Shown: positions 18,796 to 27,805 of the stretch, piece after piece
How positions within the stretch are numbered: the first letter of the stretch is position 1
How the letters are laid out: each line of letters begins with the position of its first letter
From: Paenibacillus humicola
Lineage (GTDB): Bacteria > Bacillota > Bacilli > Paenibacillales > Paenibacillaceae
Length of the DNA stretch: 64,000 nt
NCBI RefSeq assembly: GCF_028826105.1
Contig: NZ_JAQGPL010000001.1
Coordinates: 4,118,501 to 4,182,500 of the forward strand
Direction of reading: 5' to 3'
The notes under the pieces: model-generated
The model's database searches: none
The model's input: the letters and a program-made list of their open reading frames with translations, nothing else
Told to the model about the DNA's origin: nothing
Made by a program: the position numbers and the translations under genes

Positions 18796-20088
18796 TTACA
18801 TATTTTTAATAATTTCATCCGCAAACGCAGAGCATTTCACTTCGGTTGCGCCTTCCATGAGACGTGCGAAATCGTACGTTACCGTCTTGTTGTTGATCGA
18901 CGTTGCCATCCCTTTATAAATCAGGTCGGCCGCTTCCTGCCAGCCCAGATGCTCAAGCATCATGACGCCGGACAGAATGACGGAGCCCGGGTTGACGACG
19001 TCGAGATCGGCGTATTTCGGAGCCGTGCCGTGCGTCGCTTCGAAAATCGCGTGGCCCGTCAGGTAGTTGATGTTGGCGCCCGGCGCGATGCCGATGCCGC
19101 CGACTTGGGCAGCCAGCGCGTCGGACAAATAGTCGCCGTTCAGGTTCAGCGTCGCGATGACGTCGAAGTCGGTCGGACGGGTCAAAACTTGCTGCAGGGC
19201 GATGTCGGCAATCGCATCTTTCACGATAACTTTGCCGGCTGCTTCCGCTTCCTTCTGCGCTTTGTTCGCCGCGTCGGTGCCTTCGGCTTCCTTGATGCGG
19301 TCGTATTGGCCCCAGGTAAACGTTTTATCGCCGAATTCCTGCTCGGCGACTTCGTAGCCCCAGTTTTTGAACGCGCCCTCGGTAAATTTCATGATGTTGC
19401 CTTTATGGACAAGCGTGACCGATTTGCGGCTGTGCTTAATGGCATATTCGATGGCCGCACGGACGAGACGCTTCGAGCCTTCGGACGAAACGGGTTTGAT
19501 CCCGATGCCCGACGTTTCCGGGAAGCGGATCTTCTTTACGCCCATTTCGTTCTGCAGAAACTCGAGCACTTTCTTCACTTCCGCCGTGCCTTCCTGATAT
19601 TCGATGCCTGCATAGATATCTTCCGTGTTTTCCCGGAAAATGACCATGTTAACGAGATCGGGACGCTTCACCGGCGAAGGAACGCCGTCGAAATAACGTA
19701 CGGGACGCAGACAAACGTACAGGTCGAGCTCCTGGCGCAGCGCCACGTTCAGGGAACGAATGCCGCCGCCGATCGGCGTCGTCAGCGGGCCTTTGATGGC
19801 CACGATATATTCGCGAATCGCCGTCAGCGTATCGGCCGGCAGCCATTCGCCGTACGAATTGAACGCTTTCTCGCCGGCAAACACTTCGTACCAGGCGATT
19901 TTCTTCTGGCCTTTAAACGCTTTGTCCACGGCTGCGTCAAGGACGCGCTTCGACGCCTTCCAAATATCGCGGCCTGTGCCGTCCCCTTCGATGAACGGAA
20001 TGATCGGGTTGTTCGGAACCTGCAATACGCCGTTGTCGATCGTAATTTTGTCGCCCTCGGTCGGAAGTGCAAATTTTTCGAGTTTCAT
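18796..20088 (-). CDS. icd: Isocitrate dehydrogenase (NADP)
   Basis: This 430-residue prokaryotic NADP-type enzyme oxidises isocitrate to 2-oxoglutarate. Visible are [32 protein letters not shown] (the Ser that is phosphorylated in E. coli lies in this loop), [37 protein letters not shown], and the C-terminal cofactor region [16 protein letters not shown]. The ATG at 20088 is preceded by AGGAGG at 10 bases. It follows citZ after 135 bases. Confidence 0.96.
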   Translation of the reverse strand: MKLEKFALPTEGDKITIDNGVLQVPNNPIIPFIEGDGTGRDIWKASKRVLDAAVDKAFKGQKKIAWYEVFAGEKAFNSYGEWLPADTLTAIREYIVAIKGPLTTPIGGGIRSLNVALRQELDLYVCLRPVRYFDGVPSPVKRPDLVNMVIFRENTEDIYAGIEYQEGTAEVKKVLEFLQNEMGVKKIRFPETSGIGIKPVSSEGSKRLVRAAIEYAIKHSRKSVTLVHKGNIMKFTEGAFKNWGYEVAEQEFGDKTFTWGQYDRIKEAEGTDAANKAQKEAEAAGKVIVKDAIADIALQQVLTRPTDFDVIATLNLNGDYLSDALAAQVGGIGIAPGANINYLTGHAIFEATHGTAPKYADLDVVNPGSVILSGVMMLEHLGWQEAADLIYKGMATSINNKTVTYDFARLMEGATEVKCSAFADEIIKNM

Positions 20089-20141
20089 GAGTCGTATTCC
20101 TCCTAAAATAATGACTTTGGCTTGGCTGCAGGATAACGGAT

Positions 20142-20173
20142 GCCGGCGCGCGGCTTGGCAGCCGGGCGCCGGC
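20142..20173 (-). other. Intercistronic hairpin between citZ and icd
   Basis: The 8-bp pair GCCGGCGC/GCGCCGGC (20142-20149 with 20166-20173) has a 16-base loop and no T-run, so it may stabilise or process the mRNA rather than terminate it. Confidence 0.4.
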
Positions 20174-20223
20174 ACCCTGCCGCTCCTTGACGATGCGGCG
20201 GTCCCGCCGGATGCGGGCTTCGA

Positions 20224-21339
20224 TTAACTGCGCTGGTCGATCGGGACGACCTTCTGGCTGACAGCACCGGTGTATTCGGCGCGGGGGCGGATCAGGCGGT
20301 TGTTCTCGTACTGCTCGAGAATGTGCGCCGTCCATCCCGATACGCGGCTGATGGCGAAGATCGGCGTAAATAGGTCGCGCTCGATGTTAAGCGTCGTATA
20401 GACGGAAGCCGAATAGAAATCGACGTTCGGCTTGAGCCCTTTCTGGCCGGTCACGATTTCTTCGATCTTGACCGACATTTCGTACAGCTCCATGTTGCCG
20501 GTCAGCTTGCCGAGCTCGCGCGACATTTTCTGAAGATGCTTCGCGCGAGGGTCGCCGTTCTTGTATACGCGGTGGCCAAAGCCCATGATTTTCTCTCTGG
20601 CCGCGAGCTTTGCGTTGATATAAGGCTCGACGTTGGCGGACGAACCGATCTCTTCAAGCATGACCATCACGGCCTCGTTCGCGCCGCCGTGCAGCGGCCC
20701 TTTGAGAGCGGCGATTGCGCTCGTCACGCCGGAATAGATATCGGACAGCGTCGCGACCGTTACGCGCGCGGCGAACGTCGAAGCGTTCAGCTCATGGTCG
20801 GCATGCAGAACAAGCGCTTGGTCAAGGGCTTTGACCGCCACCTGGTCGGGTTCTTGTCCGGTCAGCATGTACAGGAAGTTGTAAGCCACGGATACGCCGG
20901 CCTTCGGAGCTACCGGCTCCAGGCCTTTGCGAATGCGGGCGAACGCCGCAACGATCGTCGGCAGCTGCGCCTGCAGCTTGACCGCCTTGCGGAGATTCGC
21001 TTCGGGAGTCATATCGTTTGCGGACTCGTCGTACAGCGCAAGGCTCGATACGGCCGTACGCAGCGCCGCCATGGAGTTGGTGTTTTTCGGAAAAAGCTTG
21101 ATTTGCTCGATCACCTGCGCGGGAATCGGAGCATATTCACCCAGCTGCTTGAGCAGACCGTCCAGCTCGGATTTTGTCGGGAGTTTTCCGTACCAGAGCA
21201 GGTATGCGACTTCTTCGAAAGAAGCGTTTGCCGCAAGATCGTCAATATCGTAACCGCGGTATGTCAGCACGCCGTCGACGATGGAGCTGATCGAGGACGT
21301 GGTAGCGACGATTCCTTCCAGACCTTTGGTAGCCGTCAT
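20224..21339 (-). CDS. citZ: Citrate synthase
   Basis: This 371-residue citrate synthase condenses oxaloacetate and acetyl-CoA. Family features are LTYRGYDIDDLAANASFEEV, LHADHELNASTFAARV (catalytic His), GPLHGGANEAVM (second His), MGFGHRVYKNGDPRAKHL (active-site motif) and the catalytic Asp in PNVDFYSASVY. The ATG at 21339 has AAGGAGAG 6 bases upstream. It is the first gene of the TCA block, with a promoter and a candidate CcpC box upstream. Confidence 0.96.
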   Translation of the reverse strand: MTATKGLEGIVATTSSISSIVDGVLTYRGYDIDDLAANASFEEVAYLLWYGKLPTKSELDGLLKQLGEYAPIPAQVIEQIKLFPKNTNSMAALRTAVSSLALYDESANDMTPEANLRKAVKLQAQLPTIVAAFARIRKGLEPVAPKAGVSVAYNFLYMLTGQEPDQVAVKALDQALVLHADHELNASTFAARVTVATLSDIYSGVTSAIAALKGPLHGGANEAVMVMLEEIGSSANVEPYINAKLAAREKIMGFGHRVYKNGDPRAKHLQKMSRELGKLTGNMELYEMSVKIEEIVTGQKGLKPNVDFYSASVYTTLNIERDLFTPIFAISRVSGWTAHILEQYENNRLIRPRAEYTGAVSQKVVPIDQRS

Positions 21340-21404
21340 GTTTTTCTCTCCTTTTATGTTCAATTGAGCATTTCCAAACCTTCGAATCCGTCTCGTCGCT
21401 TTTA

Positions 21405-21433
21405 ATCATATCGGATTTTGATATTGAAGTGAA
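21405..21433 (-). promoter_or_regulatory. Candidate sigma-A promoter of citZ
   Basis: Minus-strand TTCACT (21428-21433), 17-base spacer, TATGAT (21405-21410); a start near 21398 leaves a leader of about 59 bases. Confidence 0.6.
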
Positions 21434-21444
21434 CAAAAACGGAC

Positions 21445-21459
21445 ATAAAAATGCTTTAT
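21445..21459. promoter_or_regulatory. Candidate CcpC operator (ATAA-N7-TTAT) upstream of citZ
   Basis: ATAA at 21445-21448 and TTAT at 21456-21459 are exactly 7 bases apart, the dyad that the LysR-type regulator CcpC binds at B. subtilis citrate-branch promoters. It is centred about 54 bases upstream of the predicted citZ start. No ccpC gene is in the window. Confidence 0.45.
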
Positions 21460-21700
21460 CGGCATCATTAAAATTAGTTGTTGCCAGTGCGGAAGGCCTG
21501 CAGGGCGGCAAAAAAACCGAGAATTCGGCACCATGCCGTATTGTACCACTTCCACCTCAAAAATACACCCGAACAGGTAAAAAATCCCGTCCATGCGGGA
21601 CGATGGGCGACCGGCAATTGCCTCATTTCCGACACCGCAGGCGTTTTTCCCCGGTTCACCGGATTTGGCGGGACTTGCCGGCTTCCGCTCGGTGAATTTC
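21460..21700. other. Intergenic region between citZ and ppx, no gene seen
   Basis: Between the citZ control region and the ppx promoter there are about 240 bases with only short, unlikely frames and no strong hairpin with a T-run. I assign nothing to it. Confidence 0.5.
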
Positions 21701-21729
21701 TTTAGACCTGGGCCTGCACATGTTAAAAT
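21701..21729 (+). promoter_or_regulatory. Candidate sigma-A promoter of ppx
   Basis: TTTAGA (21701-21706), 17-base spacer and TAAAAT (21724-21729), 45 bases before the start codon. Confidence 0.5.
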
Positions 21730-21774
21730 GGGCTGAAGAACGTCATATCAGATGGAAACCGGAGGCTCCCGCAC

Positions 21775-23304
21775 ATGACAGAACAACGCATCGGCATTAT
21801 CGATATCGGCTCCAATTCGATCCGCCTGGTCATCTATGAACGGACCGCCGCCGGCGCCCACCGCGTCATCGACGGGAGCAAACGGTCCGCCCGCTTGAGC
21901 GAGCAGATCGACGAAAAAGGACGGCTGCCGGAAACCGCGATCGACGAGCTTGTCGATATGCTCAGCCACTTCCGGCTCATCTGCGCGCATCACCGGGCCG
22001 GTCATATCCGCGCGATCGCCACGGCGGCGATTCGTAACGCCGTCAACCGGAAACATGTGCTGAGCCGTGTCGAAGCCGAGACCGGCCTCGCCGTGGAGCT
22101 GCTTTCCGGCGAAGAAGAAGCCGGGTACGGCTTTCTCGGGATGATCAACACAATGGACGTGACGGACGGCTTCCTGATCGATATCGGGGGCGGCAGCACC
22201 GAGCTGTCGCTGTTCAAGGACCGGACGCTTGTCCGGTCCGTCTCGTTCCCTTTCGGCTGCGTCAGCCTGACCCGTCGCTTTGCAGCCGGCGGCGGCTTCG
22301 GCGACGAGCAGCTGCGCGCGCTCGTCCAGCACGTCGAGCGGGAGGCGCAGCGCGAGCCGTGGCTCAGCCGGTCGCCGGGACTGCCGCTCATCGGGGTCGG
22401 CGGCACGGTCAGGGCGCTTGGCAAAATACATCAGGCGCACGTCAAATATCCGTTCGACAGCTTCCATAACTACGAAGTCGCATCTGAAGACGCGGATGAG
22501 CTCTACGAGACGATTCGCCGGATGCCGATCGGAAGCCGCCGCAAAATGCCCGGCCTCTCCAAGGACCGGTTGGACATCATCGTGCCCGGCCTCGCCATCC
22601 TGCGTACGCTGTTCTCGGCTGTACGGGCGTCGCGCTATGTCATCTGCGGCTCCGGCCTCAGGGACGGCCTCTTCTACGCGACCCGGTTTCCCGACCGTCC
22701 GATACTGGACGACGTGCTGGCTTACAGCGTCGGCAATCTGGCGGCCCTGCACCCGGAAGCGCCGCGTCATCACGTCGCCCAGGTGAACCGCACGGCGATC
22801 CAGCTGTTCGAAGCGCTGCAGGACGCGTTTCCTTTTCCCGAGCGGGCCAAAACGTGGCTCGACACCGCCTCCACACTGTTCCGGATCGGAGCTAGCATCG
22901 ATTATTACGATTACCGCAAGCATACGTTTTACCTGATGGTCAATTCCCACCTGAACGGCCTGTCCCACCGGGAAACGCTGCTGGTCGCCGCTATCGCCTC
23001 CTATAAAAACAAAAGCCGCGTCCGCCAGATCGCTGCGGCCTACAAGCCGATGCTGTCGGATGCGGACGCGGAGCTGATCTGCCGATTAGGCTTGCTGCTT
23101 CAGCTGGCCGTCGCGCTCGACCGGAGCGAAACGCAGGCGATCGGGCGGCTGACCGTTCGGACGGATGGCGGCAGGCTGCAGCTGCGCGCCGTTCGAGCCG
23201 AGGGAACGCTTGCGGTGGAACGCAAGGAGGTCGAATCAATGGCGGCTGATTTCAAGAAAACGTGGGGGATGCTGCCCGCGCTCCTGCCGCCCGATTACCT
23301 TTAG
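21775..23304 (+). CDS. ppx: Exopolyphosphatase, Ppx/GppA family
   Basis: This 509-residue member of the ASKHA superfamily releases phosphate from polyphosphate chain ends or hydrolyses pppGpp. N-terminal phosphate loop IDIGSNSIRLVIYE (6-19), AIATAAIRNAVN, LIDIGGGSTELSLF (second phosphate loop) and GVGGTVRALGKI are visible. The C-terminal 200 residues look like the HD-type helical domain of long Ppx proteins. ATG with GGAGG 9 bases upstream. Its stop codon overlaps that of the convergent ppk gene, placing synthesis and breakdown of polyphosphate side by side. Confidence 0.92.
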   Translation: MTEQRIGIIDIGSNSIRLVIYERTAAGAHRVIDGSKRSARLSEQIDEKGRLPETAIDELVDMLSHFRLICAHHRAGHIRAIATAAIRNAVNRKHVLSRVEAETGLAVELLSGEEEAGYGFLGMINTMDVTDGFLIDIGGGSTELSLFKDRTLVRSVSFPFGCVSLTRRFAAGGGFGDEQLRALVQHVEREAQREPWLSRSPGLPLIGVGGTVRALGKIHQAHVKYPFDSFHNYEVASEDADELYETIRRMPIGSRRKMPGLSKDRLDIIVPGLAILRTLFSAVRASRYVICGSGLRDGLFYATRFPDRPILDDVLAYSVGNLAALHPEAPRHHVAQVNRTAIQLFEALQDAFPFPERAKTWLDTASTLFRIGASIDYYDYRKHTFYLMVNSHLNGLSHRETLLVAAIASYKNKSRVRQIAAAYKPMLSDADAELICRLGLLLQLAVALDRSETQAIGRLTVRTDGGRLQLRAVRAEGTLAVERKEVESMAADFKKTWGMLPALLPPDYL

Positions 23305-25361
23305 CCCTTCCAGCTTTCGATCCGCTGCGCCTCGAACTGGCTGCGGATCGGCGGCGCCGTTTCGTCCTGCACCCGCTCGTAATTGCCGCCCGGCTGCAGC
23401 TCCCGGGCCTTCCGGTTGTCGCTCAGGTTCAGCCGCAAAATGCCTACGAGCATCCCCCGCAAGCCCGCGTCGAATACGGGGCACATCAGCTCGATCCGGC
23501 GGGTCAGGTTTCTCGTCATCCAATCCGCGCTCGACAAATACACGTCCTCTGCGCCGCCGCCCCGAAAATAAATAATCCGAGAATGCTCCAGAAACCGGTC
23601 GACGATGCTGATGACGCGGATATGCTCGCTTAAGCCCGGGACGCCCGGCCTCAGGCAGCAAACGCCGCGGACGATCAGCTCGATCCTGACGCCGGCCTGC
23701 GACGCTTCGTACAGCTTGTCGATCATTTCCTGGTTCGACAGACTGTTCATTTTGGCGATGATATGGGCCGGCCTGCCTTCCTTCGCATATCCGATTTCTC
23801 GGTCGATCAGGCCGAACAGCTTCTGCTTCAGATCGTTCGGGGCGACGCCGAACGCCTTCCATTCGTACGGCGACGAATACCCGGTCACCTCGTTGAACAG
23901 CGCGGAAGCGTCGGCGCCGATGACCGGATGAGACGTAAACAGCCCGATATCGGTATACAGCTTGGCCGTATTGCCGTTATAGTTTCCCGTGCCGACGTGG
24001 ACGTAGCGGCGAAGCGTATGCTGCTCGCGGCGGACGACCAGCGTAATTTTGGCATGCGTCTTCAAACCGACGAGACCGTATACGACGTGGCAGCCGGCTT
24101 TCTCCAGCTGGCGCGCCCAGGCGATGTTCCGCTCCTCGTCGAACCGCGCCTTCAGCTCCACGACGACCGTCACCTGCTTGCCCGATTCGCCCGCTTTCGC
24201 AAGCGCTTGGATAAGAGCCGATTGGCCGCTGACCCGGTACAGGGTCATTTTGATCGCGAGCACATCCGGGTCATAAGCCGCTTCCATCACGAAATCGTCC
24301 ACCGCTTCGAACGATTCGTACGGATGATAGACGAGCACGTCCCGCTCGCGAAGCAGTGCGAACAGGTCGTCCGCTTCTTCAACTTCGCGGGGATAGACGG
24401 GCTCCATCCGTTCGAAGCGAAGCGATTCATAGCCCTGCAGCGATCCCGCGAACCGCATCAGAAAGCCAAGGTCGAGCGGGCCTTCGATTTCAATCGTGTT
24501 TTCGCCCAGCTCGAGCTCCTCCTTCAGCATGCGCAGCGCATACGGATGCATGCCGCGGGCATATTCAAGCCGGACGGGCATTCCCCAGCGGCGGCGGCGC
24601 AGCTCCTTCTCGATCTCCTCCAGCAAATCCTCGGCGCCTTCCTCGTTCAGCGTCAAATCGGCGTTTCGCGTCAAACGAAACGGATGGACCCCTGCCGTCG
24701 TATAACCGTTAAAGAGCGTGCCGATATGCCGTTCTATCAAATCTTCCAGAAAAACGAATTCGGCCTTCCTGCTGTTCGCCCGGCCCGGAACGGCGACCAA
24801 ACGCTGCAGGATCGACGGCACCTGCACGATGGCGAAATAAGGTTCTTCCTCCGGCGGATCGTCCTCCCGGCGCAGCAGGACGGACAAATACAGCTCTTTC
24901 GAATGCAGCAGAGGGAACGGGCGGCTCTGATCGACGGCCATCGGCGTCAGAACGGGAAAGACGATCTCGCGAAAATAATCATCGATCGCTTTCGTTTGGG
25001 CGGCGGTCAGCTCGCCGAGCGTCCGCAGGCAGATGCCGGCCCGCGACAGTCCCCGCATGACGTCGCGGTACGTTTTATATTGGTCCGCCACCATATGCGC
25101 CGTCCGCTTTAAAATCCGTTTCCATAAACCGGCCGGCGTATAGCCGGTAAAATCTTTTTTCGTATAGCCTGCCTTCATCTGGTCCTGAATGCCGGCAACG
25201 CGGACGCTCATAAATTCGTCCAGATTGCCCGCGAAAATCGCCAGAAATTTTGCCCGTTCGAGCAGCGGATTGTCCGGATCCTGCGCCTCTTCCAGCACGC
25301 GCCGGTTAAACTCGATCCAGCTCAGGTCGCGGTTGAGGTACCGGGATAGCAGCTTGTTCAT
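23301..25361 (-). CDS. ppk1: Polyphosphate kinase 1
   Basis: This 686-residue enzyme builds polyphosphate from ATP. It shows the N-terminal YLNRDLSWIEFNRRVLEEAQ, the central HPYESFEAV segment, LYRVSGQSALIQAL, VVELKARFDEERNI, the GLKTHAK motif that carries the autophosphorylated His, YVHVGTGNYNGNTAKLYTD and GYSSPYEWKAFGVAPNDLK, and the second His region near VRGVCCLRPG. ATG at 25361 with AGGGGG 7 bases upstream. It is transcribed toward ppx, and the two genes share four bases at their ends. Confidence 0.95.
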   Translation of the reverse strand: MNKLLSRYLNRDLSWIEFNRRVLEEAQDPDNPLLERAKFLAIFAGNLDEFMSVRVAGIQDQMKAGYTKKDFTGYTPAGLWKRILKRTAHMVADQYKTYRDVMRGLSRAGICLRTLGELTAAQTKAIDDYFREIVFPVLTPMAVDQSRPFPLLHSKELYLSVLLRREDDPPEEEPYFAIVQVPSILQRLVAVPGRANSRKAEFVFLEDLIERHIGTLFNGYTTAGVHPFRLTRNADLTLNEEGAEDLLEEIEKELRRRRWGMPVRLEYARGMHPYALRMLKEELELGENTIEIEGPLDLGFLMRFAGSLQGYESLRFERMEPVYPREVEEADDLFALLRERDVLVYHPYESFEAVDDFVMEAAYDPDVLAIKMTLYRVSGQSALIQALAKAGESGKQVTVVVELKARFDEERNIAWARQLEKAGCHVVYGLVGLKTHAKITLVVRREQHTLRRYVHVGTGNYNGNTAKLYTDIGLFTSHPVIGADASALFNEVTGYSSPYEWKAFGVAPNDLKQKLFGLIDREIGYAKEGRPAHIIAKMNSLSNQEMIDKLYEASQAGVRIELIVRGVCCLRPGVPGLSEHIRVISIVDRFLEHSRIIYFRGGGAEDVYLSSADWMTRNLTRRIELMCPVFDAGLRGMLVGILRLNLSDNRKARELQPGGNYERVQDETAPPIRSQFEAQRIESWKG

Positions 25362-25474
25362 GCGGTGTCCCCCTAAAGAGATGGTGCCGATAAGCCATTA
25401 TAAGGGCGCACTGTCAGTCCCATATTAAGGGATTGTAAATGCCGCGTAAAACGGCCGTGTCCGTCCGCCGTCAT

Positions 25475-25502
25475 TTGTAAACGTCTGCCGTCATGTTACA
25501 AT
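25475..25502 (+). promoter_or_regulatory. Candidate promoter of ytvI
   Basis: TTGTAA (25475-25480), 16-base spacer and TACAAT (25497-25502), 83 bases before the chosen start. An upstream in-frame start would fall on the -10 box, which supports the start at 25585. Confidence 0.5.
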
Positions 25503-25584
25503 ATTGTGCATCAAGGAAGCATATGCTAAAGCAGGGAGATTGTCCTTCGATACCGCATTTTACGCCCAAAGGGGGTTGATCAGC

Positions 25585-26697
25585 ATGGATCCGGCTCTAT
25601 GGAAGCGGCTCGGCCGCGCCGTTATCGTTCTTGTCGGAATTGCCGCCGTCGTTCTCGCCATCGTCTTTGTAACGCCGCTTGTCTATCCGTTTATTTTCGG
25701 CTGGCTGATCGCTTATGCGATTCATCCCGTCGTCAATTTTTTGCAGCGGCGGCTGAAGCTTCCGAGGTGGATCGGCGTCACGTTAACGCTGCTCGCCTTC
25801 GTCGCCGCGGTCGTCACCATCGTCTCGGCGCTCGTCACCCGCATCGTCGTGGAAATCATCCATTTGTCGAGAACGCTCAATTCGACGATCGACTGGTGGC
25901 GGGACCAGTTTCAACGGCTTGTCGCCGCTCCGGAAATTCAGAATTTGATCGACAAGGTCAGCTCGTTTTATCAGAACAACCCGAACTACCAGAACACGAT
26001 CAACGCGCGCATCTCCGACACGGCCAACCTGATCGCCAAGACAAGCACCGACCTGATCACCTATATTTTGAACGGCATTGTCGGCTTTCTGTCTTCGCTG
26101 CCGAATGTCGCCACAATCAGTATCGTCGTCCTGCTGGCCGCGTTTTTTATTACGAAGGACTGGTACCGCCACCGGACCCGCATGTCCGGCTGGCTTCCCG
26201 ATCATATGCGCAAAACGATATCGGTCGTTTGGAACGACCTGCTTCGCGCGCTGTTCGGCTACTTGCGCTCCCAGTTCATCATGATTTCGATCACGGCGGT
26301 CGTCGTCACCATCGGCCTGCTTATTCTGCGCGTCGATTACGCAATTTCGATCGGACTGCTGATCGGACTCGTCGACCTGCTGCCTTATCTCGGCGTCGGC
26401 GCCGCCATGGTGCCGTGGATCGCATATACGTTCATTTACGGAGACCTGTCGCTTGGCATCGGCTTGTCCGTCTTGTACGGCGTCGTACTCGTCGCACGCT
26501 CCATGATCGAACCGAAGGTGCTGGCCAGCAGCGTCGGTCTGGACCCGCTCCCTACGCTTATCGGCATGTTCGTCGGGCTCAAGCTGTTCGGCGTCGTCGG
26601 CCTGATTATCGGACCGGTTTCCCTTGTCATTCTGTCCACCATACATAACGCGAACGTTTTTCGGGACTTGTACGCTTATATTATGAAAGGAAAATGA
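25585..26697 (+). CDS. ytvI: AI-2E/YtvI-family membrane transporter (sporulation membrane protein YtvI type)
   Basis: This 370-residue polytopic protein of the AI-2E (PerM) family has two N-terminal helices (about 12-50), a central helical region facing one side, and a C-terminal block of four to five helices including VDLLPYLGVGAAMVPW and LKLFGVVGLIIGPVSLVIL, both characteristic. Family members include putative exporters of quorum signals and Na/H antiporter-like proteins; YtvI is linked to sporulation in Bacillus. The ATG at 25585 follows AAGGGGG by 9 bases. The position next to fxsA and pyk is conserved in Bacilli. Confidence 0.85.
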   Translation: MDPALWKRLGRAVIVLVGIAAVVLAIVFVTPLVYPFIFGWLIAYAIHPVVNFLQRRLKLPRWIGVTLTLLAFVAAVVTIVSALVTRIVVEIIHLSRTLNSTIDWWRDQFQRLVAAPEIQNLIDKVSSFYQNNPNYQNTINARISDTANLIAKTSTDLITYILNGIVGFLSSLPNVATISIVVLLAAFFITKDWYRHRTRMSGWLPDHMRKTISVVWNDLLRALFGYLRSQFIMISITAVVVTIGLLILRVDYAISIGLLIGLVDLLPYLGVGAAMVPWIAYTFIYGDLSLGIGLSVLYGVVLVARSMIEPKVLASSVGLDPLPTLIGMFVGLKLFGVVGLIIGPVSLVILSTIHNANVFRDLYAYIMKGK

Positions 26698-26708
26698 CAC
26701 CGCCCGGG

Positions 26709-26760
26709 AAAAAGCGGCGGCAGACCGGAACTCCGGGTTCCGGCACTGCCGCCGCTTTTT
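26709..26760. terminator. Strong bidirectional terminator between ytvI and fxsA
   Basis: A 15-bp perfect stem (26709-26723 with 26746-26760) is bounded by A-run and T-run, and contains an inner CCGGAAC hairpin. It serves the convergent ytvI and fxsA transcripts. Confidence 0.92.
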
Positions 26761-26778
26761 CCGTTTGGCTCCGCTAAG

Positions 26779-27171
26779 TTAACGGCGCCGGATGGTGAAG
26801 CTCCCGTCCCGCATTTTCTTCTCCAGCCAGCGGAACATGACCGAACGGTAAAACGGCCGCGTCAGCGGAAGCAGCAGCGTCGCTCCCAGGATATCCGAGA
26901 AAAAGCCCGGCAGCATCAGGAGCAGCCCGCCGATCAGCACGCACAAGCCGTCGAGCATCGCCCTGCCCGGAGGGAGTCCGGATTGCAGCTGGCGCTGCAC
27001 CTCGAACCACGCCTTGCGCCCTTCCAGCCGGGCCAACTGGGCGCCGGCAACACCGGTGAGCAGGATCAACCCGAATGTCGCCCAGCCGCCGATCCAACGG
27101 CCCATCTGCACGATTCCCCACAGCTCGAGGGCGGGAACGACGATAATAGCCGCCACGAGCCATTTAAGCAT
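26779..27171 (-). CDS. fxsA: FxsA-family membrane protein
   Basis: This 130-residue membrane protein has three hydrophobic segments (4-24, 30-50, 72-102), an ELWGIVQMGRWIGGWATFGLI start and LPGFFSDILGATLLLP near residues 87-102, both diagnostic of FxsA, named from the E. coli suppressor of F exclusion of phage T7. The cellular role is unclear. Its ATG overlaps the end of the thioesterase gene by 8 bases, so they are co-translated. Confidence 0.9.
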   Translation of the reverse strand: MLKWLVAAIIVVPALELWGIVQMGRWIGGWATFGLILLTGVAGAQLARLEGRKAWFEVQRQLQSGLPPGRAMLDGLCVLIGGLLLMLPGFFSDILGATLLLPLTRPFYRSVMFRWLEKKMRDGSFTIRRR

Positions 27172-27679
27172 CAGCGGCGCCCTCCAGCCGCCCGTCCCGG
27201 CCTTCGGCGGCCGCCCGCAGCAGCCGGTACAGCTCCGGAAAGCCTTTATCCAGCCGCGACGGACGCCAGTCCCCGTTCACCCACACGTGGCGCGTTCCGC
27301 CGCGGACCAGCAGATCGCCGGGCGGCTCCTGGCCGTTCCAAACGTCCGGCAGCGGCCCATCCTCTTCAATCCGCCTCACTTCAAAGCGAAAAGCGAGCCG
27401 TACCGGCGAGCATTCCTCAATGGCGGTACAAACCGCGACCCGGTCGTCGTAGCGCGCGGGAGAGAGATAGCTGCACTCTGCGCCGACGACCGGCAGCAGC
27501 AGCCCCTTCGCTTCGATTTCCCTGTACGTCGTACCGAAATGACGGACGAATTCCGTCCGCCCGATCTCGAACCAGGTCAAATAATTGGCGTAGTACACAA
27601 CGCCCATTTGATCGGTCTCCTGGTACCTGACCCGCAGCGGATGCAGATGCCAGATGGGCGTTCCCGTTTCTGTCGACAT
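27164..27679 (-). CDS. Acyl-CoA thioesterase, YbgC/4-hydroxybenzoyl-CoA thioesterase family
   Basis: This 171-residue hot-dog-fold thioesterase hydrolyses acyl-CoA esters. The motif VRYQETDQMGVVYYANYLTW (about 17-36) holds the catalytic Asp/Tyr region, and the downstream FVRHFG and LPVVGAECSYLSPARYDD segments fit the family. The C-terminus is some 30 residues longer than in the smallest YbgC proteins. I used the ATG at 27679, 8 bases from GGGAGG; the upstream GTG overlaps that site. Confidence 0.88.
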   Translation of the reverse strand: MSTETGTPIWHLHPLRVRYQETDQMGVVYYANYLTWFEIGRTEFVRHFGTTYREIEAKGLLLPVVGAECSYLSPARYDDRVAVCTAIEECSPVRLAFRFEVRRIEEDGPLPDVWNGQEPPGDLLVRGGTRHVWVNGDWRPSRLDKGFPELYRLLRAAAEGRDGRLEGAADA

Positions 27680-27734
27680 CGCCGACACCTCCCGAACGTT
27701 TATCGTATCGCCGCCTTAGGCTTCCTTCGATTAA

Positions 27735-27769
27735 ACCAAAAGCGACGGCGCTGTCAGCGCCATCGCTTT
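27735..27769 (-). terminator. Terminator downstream of pyk
   Basis: The 13-bp stem with one mismatch (27739-27751 with 27757-27769) and 5-base loop is followed on the minus strand by TTTTGGTTTAAT. Confidence 0.75.
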
Positions 27770-27805
27770 CGTCTGCTTTATAGATGAGGCGCGCCGCCTT
27801 CCGGC

